Part shown: piece after piece, positions 1 through 15,100 of the stretch | How the letters are laid out: each line of letters starts with the position of its first letter | Position numbering within the stretch: position 1 is the first letter of the stretch | Assembly: GCA_006503535.1 (NCBI GenBank) | Contig: QYRS01000007.1 | Coordinates: 1 to 64,000, forward strand | Length of the DNA stretch: 64,000 bases | From: Arthrinium phaeospermum | Lineage: Eukaryota > Ascomycota > Sordariomycetes > Amphisphaeriales > Apiosporaceae | Reading direction: 5' to 3' | Notes under the pieces: generated by a model | Told to the model about the DNA's origin: nothing | Database searches by the model: none | The model's input: only the letters and a program-made list of their open reading frames with translations | Program-made: the position numbers and the translations under genes

Positions 1-2504
1 TTTATTATTTAATTTTTATTAATATATTTATGAATATATAAATTGAAATTATTAAATTTAATATATTATTATATATTTTAATTCGTTTTTATTAAATTAT
101 AAATTTTTTTATATTTATTAAATAATATATATATTAAAAAAGCGAAATTAAATAATTAAATTTAAAGTTAATATTTAAATTTATAATATTTAAAATTATA
201 TATTATATTTATAAAAACGTTAAAGTTTTAAAAACGTTATTTAATAATATTAATAATTTTTAAATTATATATATATATATAAAATAATATTTTTTATTTA
301 TATTAATTATTTATTATTATTATATTATTATATTTTTATTAATTTTTATATAATAAGCGATATATTTTAATTATTAATTTAATTATATAATTAATATTTC
401 TTTTAAAAATAAATTATAATATTTTTAATAAAATATAAAATTAAAAAAAAATATTTATTATTATTTTAATATATAATAATTTAAAAATATATTATCGGTT
501 ATTAATTTAATATTATTTAAATTTATTTATTATTAATTATAATATATTTTTTTATTTATTAATTTAAAGTTTTAACGATTTTATTTTCGGTTATTTTATA
601 TATTAATTCGGTTTAAAATTATTATTAAAAGCTTTTATTAAAAAATTTTCTTTATTTATAATAAATTTTAATTTTTTATAAAAACTTTAATTATTAAATT
701 AATTATTATTTTAATAAAAAAACCTTATTAAATAATAATTATTAATTTATTAATTTTTTATATTTAAAAAAAAAGTATTTTAATTATTATTTTAAATTTA
801 TATATAGAAATAAAATCGTTAAAAATTAAAATTAAATTTAATTATAAATTATTTAAATTATTATTATACGTTATTAATTTCGATTATTATTTATATTTAT
901 ATTATTAATTATATTTTTTAAAATATTTTTTTAAAATATATTTAATAAAATATTTAATTTCGATTATTTTTATTTTTAATTTAAATATATATTAAAATTA
1001 AATATAAATTTATAAATCGCTTTATTTTATTTTTATTATTTTAATCGTTAAATAATTTTTTTATATTTATTTCTTTTTTTTTTCAAATATAATAATAATT
1101 TTTCGATTTTTAATATTATTATATTAATTATTTTATTAATTATAAAATTATATAATTTATTTTTTAATTATATATTAATAAAAATATTTAATAAATTATA
1201 TAAATATTTTAAATATAATTAAAATTTATTTAATTTTTTTTTATTTATTTTAATTATAAAAGTTATTAATTTTATTTATTATTTTTTAATTAGTTTAATT
1301 ATTTATTTATATTAAAATATATAAAATTATTAATTCTTTAATAAAAGTTTTAAAATATTAATTATATCGTTATTTTATTTATAAATTTAATTATTAATTT
1401 TATTTTTTTAAAATAAAATAATTTAAATTAATAATAAAATATATTTATTTAAAAATAATATTAATATTTAATTATATTAATTTGTTTTTTTAAAAAGCCT
1501 TTTAATTATTTTTATTAATTATATATATATTTAATTCTTTTATATTTAATTTAATTAAAGTTTTATTTTATTTTAAAATTAATAATTAATTAAAATAAAT
1601 AATACTTAAAATTAAAATTAATTTAATTAATTAAATTTATTTTAATTAAATTTATAATATTAATTAAATTAATTTAATTAATTATTTAATAATTAAAATT
1701 AATTAAATAAATTTAATTAATTAATTAATTAATAAATAATTTAAATAAATTTTAATCTATTAATTAGTTAATTTTATATTATAAAACAATTTTTTAAATA
1801 CTTTTAAAAAATATATTAATATAAAAAGGTTAAATTTTAATAAAAAAAAATTAATAATATAAATTTAAGATTAATTTAAATATAAAAGGTATTAAAAATT
1901 AAAACTTAAATATAATTTATTTATTAAATAATATATATTAATGTTTTAAATTAATATTTTAAATTAATATTATAATGTTTAAATGTTAAATTTAAATTTT
2001 AAATTAAAAATAAATATTCTAATACTTAAATTTTAAATTTAAATTTAATATCTTAATTCTAATTTTATATTAATATTAATATTTTTAAATTTTTACTTTT
2101 AAATTTAGTTTTACTTAAGTATTATAATTTTTAATATTAAATTCTAATTTTAATTTATATTTTATTTTAAGTTTATCTTAATATTATTCTTAATACTTAT
2201 ATTTTAAATTTAAATTCAATATTTTAAATTTAATTTTATTTAAATATTATTTTTTTAATATATATTTTAAATTTAAATTTCCGTTTTATTTAATATTTTA
2301 ATTTTAATTTATATTTAAAATTTTTTATAATAAAATTTAATATTCTTAATTAAATTTTATTTTAATATTAATATTTTACTTTTTAATTTTATATTTTAAT
2401 TTATTTTTACTTTTTTATATTATTAATTTAAATTTAGATATTAAATATTTTACTTAGATATAAATTTTAAATATTATATTTAAAATTTAATTTAAATATC
2501 TTAT

Positions 2505-2546
2505 TAAATTTAAATTTAAATTTAAATTTAAATTTAAATTTAAATT
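2505..2546. repeat. (AAATTT)n short tandem repeat
   Basis: About seven copies of the palindromic hexamer AAATTT lie in tandem, directly before a stretch (about 2,550-3,130) where residual CC, CT and GG are more frequent than in the flanks. Confidence 0.8.
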
Positions 2547-3504
2547 AATTATTTATACGTTATAACTCCTATTAAATATCTAAATAAAATAAATATTTTT
2601 AAACCTATTTAATAAGGGTTTAAATAAATACTTTTAAAACTTTATCTCTTTTTTATAATTTTATTAAATTATTTAATTTTATATTAAATAAGGCTATATA
2701 TTTTAAATATAATACTTATTTAAGTTATAAAATAATATAATTTAAGTTAATTATCGTAAAGATTATAAATAAATTTATAATTTCCCTCGTTTTTTAATAA
2801 TTAATTTAAACTTAAATATATAAATATTAAATTAATTAAATTTCCCCCTCTTTTAATATATATTATATAATAAAAAATAGATATTAAATATAATTAAGGG
2901 TTTATATTTTATTTAAATATTAATATTTAATTTACTGTTTTTAAAATAAAATAAAAGAAATACTTATTAAAGTTTTAATATTATTTTATTTAAATAATAA
3001 TTAAATATTTTCGATAAAAGATATTTATAATAATAATTCGATTAAAAATTATAATTTCAAATTTAATTAAAAAGTAAATTATCGGATTCGATTTGTTATT
3101 AAAATCTAATAGATTATAGGCGTATAAGGGAATTAATAAAGAAATTAAATCGGTTAATTTAATCGAATTAATAATAATAAAGATTAAAGGAAATATATTA
3201 AAATATTTATTTAAATAACTTAAAAAGTTAAATAAATATTAAGAAATAAAGAATAATATTTAAAAATAAATAATATTTTTAAATAAATAAATAAGTAACT
3301 ATTTAAAAATTAATAAAATCTTTAAATAATTAAAAGTATAATTAATAAAATAGTAATAAAAATAATAATAATATAATAGATTATTATTATAAAAAGAAAG
3401 AGTTATTTTACTTAGAATTTATTTAAAATATATAAAAATATTAAATTTAAAAATAAATTAACGTATAAATTTAATTTAATTAATGTATAATAGATTAATT
3501 TTAA

Positions 3505-3690
3505 AAATAAGTACGGTATTAAATTTTAATTTAAAAATTTAATGCCGTAATATTTAAATTTAATAATGTATTAAATTTAATCTTAAAATAAGTGCGGTAT
3601 TAAATTCTAATTTAAAATTTAATACCGCAATATTTAAATTTAATAATACATTAATTTTAATTTAAAAATTTAATGCCGTAGTTTTTAAAT
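3505..3690. repeat. Tandem 81-bp unit with internal inverted repeats
   Basis: Two units start near 3,511 and 3,592. Each begins with a TACGGTATTAAATT-like arm and closes with the matching AATTTAATGCCGTA-like arm, so each can fold into a hairpin. A third, right-arm-only copy ends near 3,680. The arms keep CG and CC pairs in an otherwise C/G-free context. Confidence 0.75.
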
Positions 3691-4410
3691 TTAATAATAT
3701 ATTAAAATTTAATTTAATACGTTATTTTATTTATAAATTTTAATTATAAATAAATATTATTATAATTCCTTTTCTTTTAAAATTTTAATTTTATAAGCTT
3801 TATATATATATATATATATATTACTTATTCTTTTAAGTATATTTATATATTTTAATATTACTTTTACCTTTATATTTTATTTATTATTTATTTAAATATT
3901 TATTTTTATAAATAAATATTTTTTTATTTATTTTATTAAATAATTTATTTTTAAATAACGTTATTTAAATAAAATAATTTCTTTTAATTCGAAATTTAAT
4001 TCCTTTTTTATAATATTAAATTTATAAATAAGAATATTTATAAATTATTTAATAAAATAAATAATTTTTAATATCCCTTTATTTAAATATTTATTTATAT
4101 AAATATTTAAATTTTTATTAATAGTTTTATTTAAATAATTTATTCGATATACCTTTAATTAATTTTTTAATAATAATAAAACCGAAAATAACGATTCAAA
4201 TAAAATAATCGATAATATATTAATATTAATATTAAATTATCGGTTAATTCTTTATTAAATAAAAAACGTTTTAATAAATTAAATTTTAAATTAAACGATA
4301 ATAATTTATCGATTTATATATTTAAAATAATTTATTTAAACGTTTTTTATTATTAATTAAATTAAATTATAATTATTAATTAAATATATATATATATAAA
4401 TATTTATTTT

Positions 4411-4550
4411 TAAATATATTTTAATATTAAAATATATAAATTAATATTTAAATAATTATCGAAATTAAATTAATTTATTTTTAATATATTTTAATATTAA
4501 AATATATAAATTAATATTTAAATAATTTATTAAAATTAAATTCATTTTTT
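4411..4550. repeat. 70-bp tandem duplication
   Basis: Two nearly identical 70-bp units lie head to tail (for example, the same decamer at 4,431 and 4,501). They sit just outside the inverted copy of family A. Confidence 0.7.
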
Positions 4551-4559
4551 TAAATTATT

Positions 4560-5640
4560 TTTAATATATTATATAATTAATATAAATAATAAAATATAAA
4601 TAAATAATAATATAAATTAATAATAATTTTATATTAAAATAAATAAATATTTAAATAATAAAATTAAAAAAATTAAACTTTTAATAATAATAAATAATAA
4701 ATATTAAATTATTTTTTTATTATAATTATTAATTATAATTATTTATTATTTTTTATAATATAATTTAAAATAAACCCGGAATTTATAATTATATTATTTA
4801 ATTATTAAAAAAAGAATTATTTATATTATATAAATTTAAAATTTATTAAAAATTATTTATATTAAATAATAAAGTTTTAAAAATTAATGTATATAAATAT
4901 CGATTTTATATAAGTTTTTAAAAAAAACTTTTAAAATAAATATAATTTTTGTAATAAATATTTTTTATAATTTATAATTAATTTCTTTTTTTTATATATA
5001 TATATATATAATTTTTTTTTTTTTATTATTAAATATATATATATTATTAAATTTTAATATTTATATATATTTATAATAATTATTAATAATAATAATAACG
5101 TTATATTATATATTTATAAAAAAATTCGATTTTAAAATATTTAAAACTATATTTAATAATATTTTTTAAATTATTATATATATAAGTTTTTATATATATA
5201 ATTTATATATTATATAAAATATACGGCGGCGAAAATTATTATTAAAATTATTAAATAATAAAGGTATATTTATATATATAAAACGGAAATAAAGTTTTAA
5301 AAATCGCGGAGTTTTAAATAAATTTAATAAAAATTAATATGATAAAATTATAACTTAATTTAATTAATTAAAAAAATTATTATTAATAAAAAAAATAAAT
5401 CGAATTAATAAATAATTTTTTAATAATAAATATATTATTATTAATTTATTATTAATTATTATATAATTAATTATTATTATTAATTATATATAATTAATTA
5501 ATTTATATATTATTTAATTTAATTTATTATTAATTATTATATAATTAATTAATTTATATTTATTTAATTTAATTTATTATATAAAAAATAATAAATTTTA
5601 TATAAATTTTTTTAATATAAATAATAAATTAATATTTTTA
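4560..5640 (-). repeat. Family A copy 1, inverted, about 1.1 kb
   Basis: Read on the minus strand, this segment matches 11,730-12,890 along its full length. Shared landmarks are the CCCGG-containing block (about 4,776 here, 12,657 there), the CGGCGG/CGCGG block (about 5,224-5,312 here) and the final ATTAATTTATTATTTATATT-like end. It retains more C and G than the copy at 16.4 kb. Coding content is not recognisable. Confidence 0.8.
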
Positions 5641-5649
5641 TAAAATAAA

Positions 5650-5693
5650 TTAATAATTTTTATTAAATTTTAAATTTATATAATATAAACGAA
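5650..5693 (+). repeat. Family A fragment, left of the LTR-like element
   Basis: This fragment matches about 12,575-12,620 of family A in plus orientation and stops where the LTR-like repeat begins. The sequence that would follow it in family A resumes at about 15,100, on the far side of the element. The two pieces therefore look like one family A copy split by an insertion. Confidence 0.6.
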
Positions 5694-5890
5694 TAATTTA
5701 ATAAACCTTATTAAGGGATTAATTTAAAAAGAGCTATTATTTTTATTTAAAAATAGGCGGTATAAAGAGGTAGTAATAATTAACTCTTTATTAAAAGACT
5801 TAATAAGCTTTAATAAATAAACCCTTCTTTCCTTTCTTTTTATTTTATTTTAATTCTATTATTAATATTATTTTATCTAATCCTTTTAAT
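5694..5890 (+). repeat. Left LTR-like direct repeat (about 200 bp)
   Basis: It aligns in the same orientation with about 14,915-15,100 over almost its whole length, with differences that are mostly C-to-T or G-to-A. Two such direct copies about 9.2 kb apart fit the long terminal repeats of a degraded retrotransposon. The exact ends are uncertain because all sequence here is A/T. Confidence 0.7.
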
Positions 5891-8800
5891 TAATAATATT
5901 TTTCTAATTTTAATTAATTAAAAAATAAAATTATTTTAATTTAATAACTTTATTAAAGATAAGTTAAAATTTATATATTAAATATAATTTTTAACGTATT
6001 AAGAATTAAATTTATACGTTAAAACTATTATTAAATTAATAAATTTATATATATATAAATTTTATAAATTTTTTATTAAAAATAAACGATTAAAATTAAA
6101 AATTTATATATTAATATAACTGTTTATTTTAATTAAATATACCTTTAATTCTTACGCTATTAAATATATATTTAATATAACTAATACTTAATTATTAAAT
6201 ATATATACTTTTTATTTAAAAAATATTTTAAAAATATAACGTATTTAAATAAATAAAATTCCCTTACGAATATAATTTAATAAATTACCTAATTTAAATT
6301 ACGTAACCGATAAATTATTTATTTATATTACTTAATTTTAAATAATATCTTTCGATATTATTATAAACGCTATGATTTCTTATTATTTAAATATTATTTA
6401 ATATAAAAACATTATTTAAATTTATATACTTTAAATACCTTTTTATATTATATTTATAATTTTTTTAATTAAATATTAATTATTTATATATAAATAAGTT
6501 ATTATAATTAAAAAATTAATAAATCTTTACTAAATATATTAAAAATAATATTAAAACCGAATTTAACCTTTTTTATTTTAATATCTTTAATTATTAAAAA
6601 ACGTTTACCTTATATTAACCTAATTATTTAAAATTTAATTCTAATACGTTAATTAATAAAATAATTTCCGAATAAATCGAAATCTTTAATTAAAAAAATC
6701 GTGAATATTTAAAAAAAAATTCTTAATAATTTTTAAATCTTTATATAACTCTTTTAATTTTAAAAAAACCGCTTACGATATTAAATAATAATAATACTTA
6801 AAAACTTAAAATTTAATAATAAACCTTTAAAAATCGCGAATTTATAAAATTATAAACTTTAAATACCGAATTATTTAATAAAGAAATCGTTAAATATTAA
6901 TTAAATAATAACCTTATTTAATAAAAAAATAATATAATAATAATAAATATTTTAAAAAGTTAAATAAATAATATATAAATTATATAACGGAAAAAGTTTT
7001 ATAATTTTTAAAAAGAATTTAAAAAAAACTTAAAACTTTAAATAATAATTTAAATAAAAACTTTAATAAATTATAAGATTTTTATAAGCTTATTTATAAA
7101 TATTTTTATAACGCTTAAATTAAATTAATACTCGTTTTAATTAACGAAATAACTCTTTTTCTATTAATACTTTATAATAATAACGATTATAAAATTTAAT
7201 AAATAATAATTATAATTATAATTTAAAACTTTATTTTATATTTTATATTTAAAAAAAATAAAATACTTTAAATTATATTATTTTTAATTAATAAAAAAAG
7301 CTATTATATTAATTACTTATAATAACGATAATTTAAAAAATAATTTTATTTTTATAAATATTTATTAAAATTAATAAAATAATTTAAATAATAACATTTT
7401 TATTTAAAAAAATATAACGGATTTATTTCTAATATTTAAATAACTTAAATAATTTTATAATTATTAACGAAATTAAAAATTAATATAATAATTTATTAAT
7501 ATTTTTATATAATAATTTATCTATTAATAAACCGAATATATTAAATTATAAATACCTTTTATTATATAATAATTTTAAATATAACTATTTAAACCTATAA
7601 CTTAACCTTTTTTATTAATAAAAAATTTCCGAATTAATTTTTATATTTATTAATAATTATTTATAATAAATAATTAAAATATATTTTAAATAATTATAAT
7701 TAATTAAATTATAAAATTAAACGAAAAGATATTAATATTTATAACTCCGATTATTTAAACTTAATAAATAAAGTTTAATTTAAAATAATAAAATTATTAT
7801 TTTTATAAATATTATATTATTTACTTTAAAAGTTAATAGCTTCGTTAAAATAATTATATCGATAATATAACTTAATAAATTTTAAGTTTTTTTTAAATTT
7901 TATTAAAAAATAAAGTTTTAATTTAATAAAATAATAAAATATTTAATATAAATAAAGCTTTTTTAAAAACTTAAAATTTTTATTATATTATATAAACCCT
8001 TTAATATTATTTTTAATTTAACGGAAACTTAATTATTAAAAAATTTTAATTAATATTCCTTTATTTAAAAAATTAATAAATAATTAAAATTTTTAAACGT
8101 TTTTTACTTAATAAATTAAAAACATTTAAATTATAAAATTATTAATATTTAATAATTATAATATAATTAATATTTTATATTAAATTTATAATTAAATTAA
8201 TATAGAAATTTAACGATTTTTATAACCTTTTAAAAATAATATTATTATTATATTTATAAATAAAATCGATAAAATATATAATACTTTATATAATTATATT
8301 AAATAATAATTAAAAGGTTAAAATTAATAAAATTGAAATATTATCCGAATTTATATTAAATTTAAATTTATTAATAATTATATAATTAAGAAAAATTTCG
8401 TTAAATATAAACGCGACGAATATAATAAACGGAAAAAAAAAGGAACGTCGATATAAAAAAGTTTAATTTTAAAATAATTTTAATAAACCCTTTTTAAAAA
8501 ATCCGATAAAAAATTTAAAAAAAAATAATTTAATAATAAAAATAATAAAAAAATAAACTTTATATATAATAATTCGTTATTATTTTTTAACTTTTTAAAC
8601 TCGTTATTTGAATTTAATAATAATTTCGATTATAATTCTTATTACTTTTATTTATATATAATTAAAATATAATTTATAAAAATATTATAAATTAGATTTT
8701 ATTAATTTTATATAATATTAATTATATTAAAAAAATATAACGATATTAAAAAAAAACTTAAATTTTTAATTTTTATAATTAAATATTAAATATATAATTA

Positions 8801-11729
8801 TTACGATTATATATTTATTTTATATAATTTAATATTTAAATATATTAAAAATTATAACGAAGTTTATAATTATAAATAATTATTATTAAAAAAAAGTATT
8901 TTTTTTACTATTTTAATAATAAAATTTATTTAATTAATATAAAAAAGTTTTATATTTAAAATAAAATTTTTAAAATTAATTATAATATTATAAATAACGG
9001 AAATAATATTATTAATTATTTATATTTTAAAATTAACGTATAAACGAAATAAATAATATATATATATATATATTTATTTCGATATTAATATTAAACTTAA
9101 CCTCGTTAAAAAATAATTTCTTTAATATTTTAAATATATTATTATTCCTTATAAAATTAAAATTAAAACGATTATAAAGAAACGAATTAAAATAATTAAA
9201 TAAACTATATTTATAATTTATATAAAAAGTTATAATAATAAAAAATAATTAATATTTTAACGATTTATTAAAAACGAATAAATAATTAATAATTTTAAAC
9301 TAAACGCCTTAATTAATATTTAAATTTTAAAACTATTTAAAATTAATATTAATTTTATTATAAATATTATTACGTTTTTTATATATAAATTTATAATAAC
9401 TTTTAAAACTATATTATATAAATAACCTTATATATAAAAGTTATTATTAAAAAAAAATAACGTTTCTTTTTAAGGAATTTATTTTTACGATAATAAATTA
9501 TAAACCATTACTTAAAAATCGCGATTTTTATTTTATTTTAAAAAAATAAATATTATAAATACTTTAATTAATATAAAATAATCCGAATTATAATAATAAA
9601 AACTATATTAATAAATTAATTATAATTAATAAAAAGAATAAAATTAATTAAATTTATAAAAATATAAATATTAATTATATAAAAGTTTTTAAAAATAAAA
9701 ATTTAAAATATTAATTATAGTAACGGGTATTATAATAAAATAATAAATAATATATTAATTAATATAATATAGTTTTTATATTATTAATTATATTCGAATT
9801 AATCCTAATAATCGATTTAAATATAAAATTCACTTTTATTTTAAAACTTTAAAAAATTATTAAAACCTATTTAAATATAAAATATTCTATTATAATAAAC
9901 GTTTTTTTAAAAATACTTTTATTAAATTAAATATTTAATTTAATTTTATATTTCGATTCTTAATAAATTAAAGCTTAATAAATTATATTTAATTTTTAAT
10001 ATTAAAAAACTAACGAATATTTTTAGAATTATTATAAATAAAAAAGTATATATTTATATTAATAATCGATTTTTATTAATAAATTATTTAAAATAATTAA
10101 TAACTATTTTAATATATAAAAAAATTATAGAATTATAAAAATTTTTAAAAAATAATAAATAAAGATTTTATTAATAAATAATTAATAAAATAAAAAATTT
10201 AATAATTAAAGTTATTTATTAAATATTAAAAAAAAAAAACTTATAATAATATTTATAACGTATTTTATAATAAAAAACGTATAAAATAAATAAATAAATT
10301 AACTTTATTTATTATACCTTTTTTATTATTTAGCGATAAATTAAAGGTAAAAAAAAGCGAAAGTTATAACAAATTTAAAATTATTAAATAATATAATAAT
10401 ATTTAATAATTATTTATTATCGTTATAATTCGAAATAATAATATATTTATAAAAAAAGTATTTTATTATTATTATAAATATAATTACTTTTTTTTATTAA
10501 TTCGTTATTTATTTAAATTATTAGAATAAATTTACCTTTATTAATTTATATAATATAAAAAAATTCATAATAATATTAATAAATTTAAAAAATACTTTAA
10601 CGTATATATAATATTTTATAAATATAACTTTTAAAAAATTTAATAATTTTTATAAAACCTTTATTAATAATATATTATTTATTTTAAAACTATTAAAGAA
10701 TATTTTAAATATTTAAAAAAAGTTTTTAATTTATTTAATATAAAAAATATCTTTATTAATTTTAAAAAATTGTTTATTAATTATTTTTTTATCGTATTAT
10801 TTAATTTTAAAATTAATTATTTTAATTTAAATATAATTATTAAACGAGTTATATATATTATTAATTAATATTTTTAATTAATTTAAAAGCTTTAAAGTAA
10901 TATATTAATATTTTTAAATTCTTTTAATATTTAATATTGTATTACGCGTAAATTTTTAAACCTTTATTAAAAAAAAAGTCGCGTTTTTAATAAAAGGATA
11001 TAAATAAAAACGTATTATTTTTAAAAATTTAAATAAAAGGATAATTTATTATAAATTAATTAAATTTTAACTTTTAAAAAGTAAAAAAACATTTTTTAAA
11101 AAAGTTTAAATAATTATATATAATAGAACGACTTTATTTTATTACGACCTTAATTAAATATTTTTATTTAATTAAATAAATTATTTAAAAAAAGATTTAA
11201 TATTATAATTTTTTATTTTAAAGAAAGAATTAAATAATAATTTAAAACGTTAATTTTAAATATTTTTATTAAATTAATTATATATTTTAATCGATATCTT
11301 TTTTAATTAAAAATAAAATATAACTTTTCCGAATTTAAAATAATATATTTAATTTAAATAATAAAGAGATTTAAAATTATAATTTAATTAAATATTATAT
11401 TTATTATTATTTTTATAAATTATTTAATTATAAAAGGTATTTATAAATAAATTATTTTAAATATTATTAATAATATAAAATAAAAGTTTTTTAATAAATA
11501 TAAAATTAATATTCGTTTAATTTTTATTTTTAATAATTTTAAATATTTAATAAATATTAACGAAATCGTCGATAATTATTTTTATTTCGAATACCTTTTT
11601 AAAATTAAAAAAAAGTTTTTATATTATATTAATTATTTAAAAATATATAAATTATATATTCTATATATATTAATTCGAAAATTTTTAATAATAATATATA
11701 ATAATAAATATTATTTCGTTTTATAAAGA

Positions 11730-12890
11730 ATATTAATTTATTATTTATATTAAAAAAAATTTATATAAAATTTATTACTTTTTATATAATAAATTAAATT
11801 AAATAAATATATAAATTAATTAATTATATAATAATCGATTAATAATAAATCGATAATAATATATTTATTATTAAAGGATTATTCGTTAATTTTAATTCAT
11901 TTATTTCTTATTTATTAATAACGGCTTTTTTTTTAATTAATTAAATTAACTCGCGATTTTATTATATCGATTTTCGTTAATTTTATTTAAAAATTCCGCG
12001 GTTTTTAAAGTTTTATTCCCGTTTTGTATATATATAAATATACTTTTTATCGTTTAATAATTTCGATAACGGTTTTTATCGTTATATATTTATATATATA
12101 TATAAATTATATATATAAAAAATTATATATTATAATAATTTAAAAGGTATATTATTAAATATAGTTTTAAATATTTTAAAATCGAATTTATTAAAAGCGA
12201 TATAATAATTATAAAAATCGAATTTTTTAAAAAATTAAAGTTTAATTATTAACGTAATAATATTAACTTTATCGAAATTATTAAAAACGTTTTTTATAAA
12301 TATATATAATATAATATCGTTATTATTATTAATAATTATTATAATATAAATAAATATTAAAATATAAATAATATTATAAGTATATAATAATAAAAAAAAT
12401 TAAAATAAGAAATAATAACGTATATATATATATATATATAAAAAAAGAAATAAATTATAAATTTTAAAGAATATATATTATAAAAATTTATATTTATTTT
12501 TAAAAGTTTTTTTAAAAATTTATATAAATTAATATTTATATACGTTAATTTTAAAAATTTTATTATTTAATATAAATAATTTTTAATAAATTTTAAATTT
12601 ATATAATATAAATAAATAATTTTTTTTTAATAATTAAATATAATATTATTATAAACCCCGGGTTTATTTTAAACTTTATATTATAAAAAATAATAAATAA
12701 TTATAATTAAAAATTATAATAAAAACGTAATTTAATATTTATTATTTATTATTATTAAAAATTTAATTTTTTAATTTTATTATTTAAAATATTTATTTAT
12801 TTTAATACAAAATTATTATTACTTTATATTATTATTTATTTATTCTTTATTATATTAATTATATAATATATATTAAAAAAGATTTAAATA
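11730..12890 (+). repeat. Family A copy 3, nested inside the LTR-like element
   Basis: This is a full-length family A copy. It retains several C/G landmarks (ACCCCGGG near 12,656, TTCCGCGG near 11,995, TTATTCCCG near 12,015). The plus-strand copy at 16.4-17.5 kb has lost most of these. Because it interrupts the interior of the LTR-like element, it should have inserted after that element did. Confidence 0.8.
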
Positions 12891-14914
12891 AATAAATATT
12901 ATTTTAATTTAAAATAAATATTAAAAAATTTCGATATTTTTATAATTAAAAATAAAAAAAAAATTTATTAAAAAATATTTATATTATTTAAATTATAATA
13001 TTAATCGTATTAATTAATAATTAAAAATTAAAAATTATCGATTTATTTATAATAAGAATTTATTATTTATAAAATTATAATAATAAATTTTATTTTAATT
13101 TTTTATTTATTAATATTAAAGAAATATTTTAATAATTAAAAAAAAGGAAACTTATTATAATATATATAATTATATAATAACGATTTTTTATTTAACGTTT
13201 AAAAAAATAATATTAATATCGAAATATAAAAAATATATTATTAAAAATTAAATTATAACTTTTATTATTTAAATTTTATTAATAAATTAAAGAATTGTTT
13301 TTAAAATTATTTTAATCGATATTTTAAATTTATAAATAACTTTTAAAAAATATTTAAGAGATTTTAAATATTTATTTTTTAATAATTATTATTTAATATT
13401 TATAAATAAATAAATTATTTAAATAAAAAAATTAAAATATAAAAATCGTTATTTATTATTACTTTATTTATTTTAATTATTAATAAATTAATATATTCTC
13501 GATTTTATAATAAAATATAAATAATGCGTATAATTAAATAATTAAATTTATATTTTATTAATAATTATTTAATTTTAAGTTATTTAATTTAATTAATATT
13601 ATTATTAATATTAATATCGTTAAAAAAGCTTTTAAAAATATTTATTTTATAAAAATACCTTTAATAAAACGTTTATTTAATTATAGATTTTATAATTATA
13701 AATATTAAAAAAAGATACGATTTTAAATATTAATATATTAAATTTAAAGTTAGAAATAAAGTATATTTATAATTATATAAAGGTTATTATTTTTTTAAAA
13801 AACTTTTAAAAAAGTTATTATAATAATAATTTAAATTATAAATTATTATAAAAAAAGTTAATAATTTAATTTATAAATTAAATTTTTTTAAAGAAAGTTT
13901 AATATATTAAATAATTTTAATCGAATATTTAATTTTTATTTTTTAAAAAAAAAATCTTTTTAATTAAATTTAATTTCTTTTTAATTTTATTAATATTAAT
14001 TAATATAAATATAAATTTAATAATAATATTTTATAATATAAAATTAAAATTTTAATAAGTTATTAATTAAATCGAATTTATAATAATTTTAAATATTTAT
14101 TAAATAAAAAAGGTTTAAATATTAAAATAATATAAAAAAACGGGAGGATATTTTTAATAATATTAAAAAGTTAATTAAAAAATATTAAAAATATTAATTT
14201 AATAATTAATTTATATAAACTTTATATAAAAATAAATAAGTTAAAAATTAAAATAAATAACTTAAAAAAAGCGTAAATTAAAACGGTTATAAAAACTTTA
14301 AAAGAATATAAAATATATATTCGTTAAAAAAAGAAAATTTAATCGATTTTATAAAATTATATTATTAATAATTAATACTTTTTTTAAAGACGTAAAAATT
14401 ATAAAATTAATTTTTAATAATATATAATTAATTAAATTAATTAAAACATTTTTAATTATTAAAAAAAACGAATTATTTATTTTAAAAAAATTTATAATTA
14501 TAAATAAATAAATTATTTTAATTAAATTGATTTTATTTATTAATATTATTAAAAAATTAATATTTTTAATTATTCCGGTTTTTAATTTAATATTTATTAA
14601 ATTAATAATAATAAATATTATTATTTTAATTATTTTAATAATAAAAATAATTATATTTTTTAAAGAATTTATTATTAAATAATTAATAATTTTTATTAAA
14701 TTAATTATTATTTTAAAATAAAGTTATAATAAACTTTTTAACGTTAAAAAAAAAAAGTTTTTTATTATAATAATAATTAATTTATATTATAATATATTTT
14801 TAATTTGGATATTTTTAATATATTTATTATTATAATATATTTTTTAAAATATAAATAAAATAAATTAAATAATATAAAAATTATTAAAAATAATAAAGAT
14901 TTTTTTTTAATTTA

Positions 14915-15100
14915 ATAATTTAATAAATTTTATTAAAAGAATTAATTTTAAAAAAATTATTATTTTTATTTAAAAATAAATAATATAAAAAAATAATAAT
15001 AATTAATTTTTTATTAAAAAATTTAATAAACTTTAATAAATAAACCTTTTTTTTTTGTTTTAATTTTATTATTAACGTTATTTTTATTCGATTTTTTAAT
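14915..15100 (+). repeat. Right LTR-like direct repeat
   Basis: This is the direct partner of 5,694-5,890. Family A sequence follows immediately (15,100-15,345) and continues the fragment found to the left of the left repeat. Confidence 0.7.

Larger units (their letters stand above)
5694..15100 (+). mobile_element. Degraded LTR-retrotransposon-like element
   Basis: The element is defined by the direct repeats at its two ends. About 8 kb of interior remains after subtracting a nested family A copy at 11.7-12.9 kb, which suits a Copia- or Gypsy-type element. The interior has no intact frame. On the plus strand near 9,960-10,090 one frame reads, between stops, a pattern resembling a reverse transcriptase core (TyrIleAsnAsn where YxDD would be expected), but in A/T-only sequence this is weak. 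The class of element is not determined. Confidence 0.55.
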
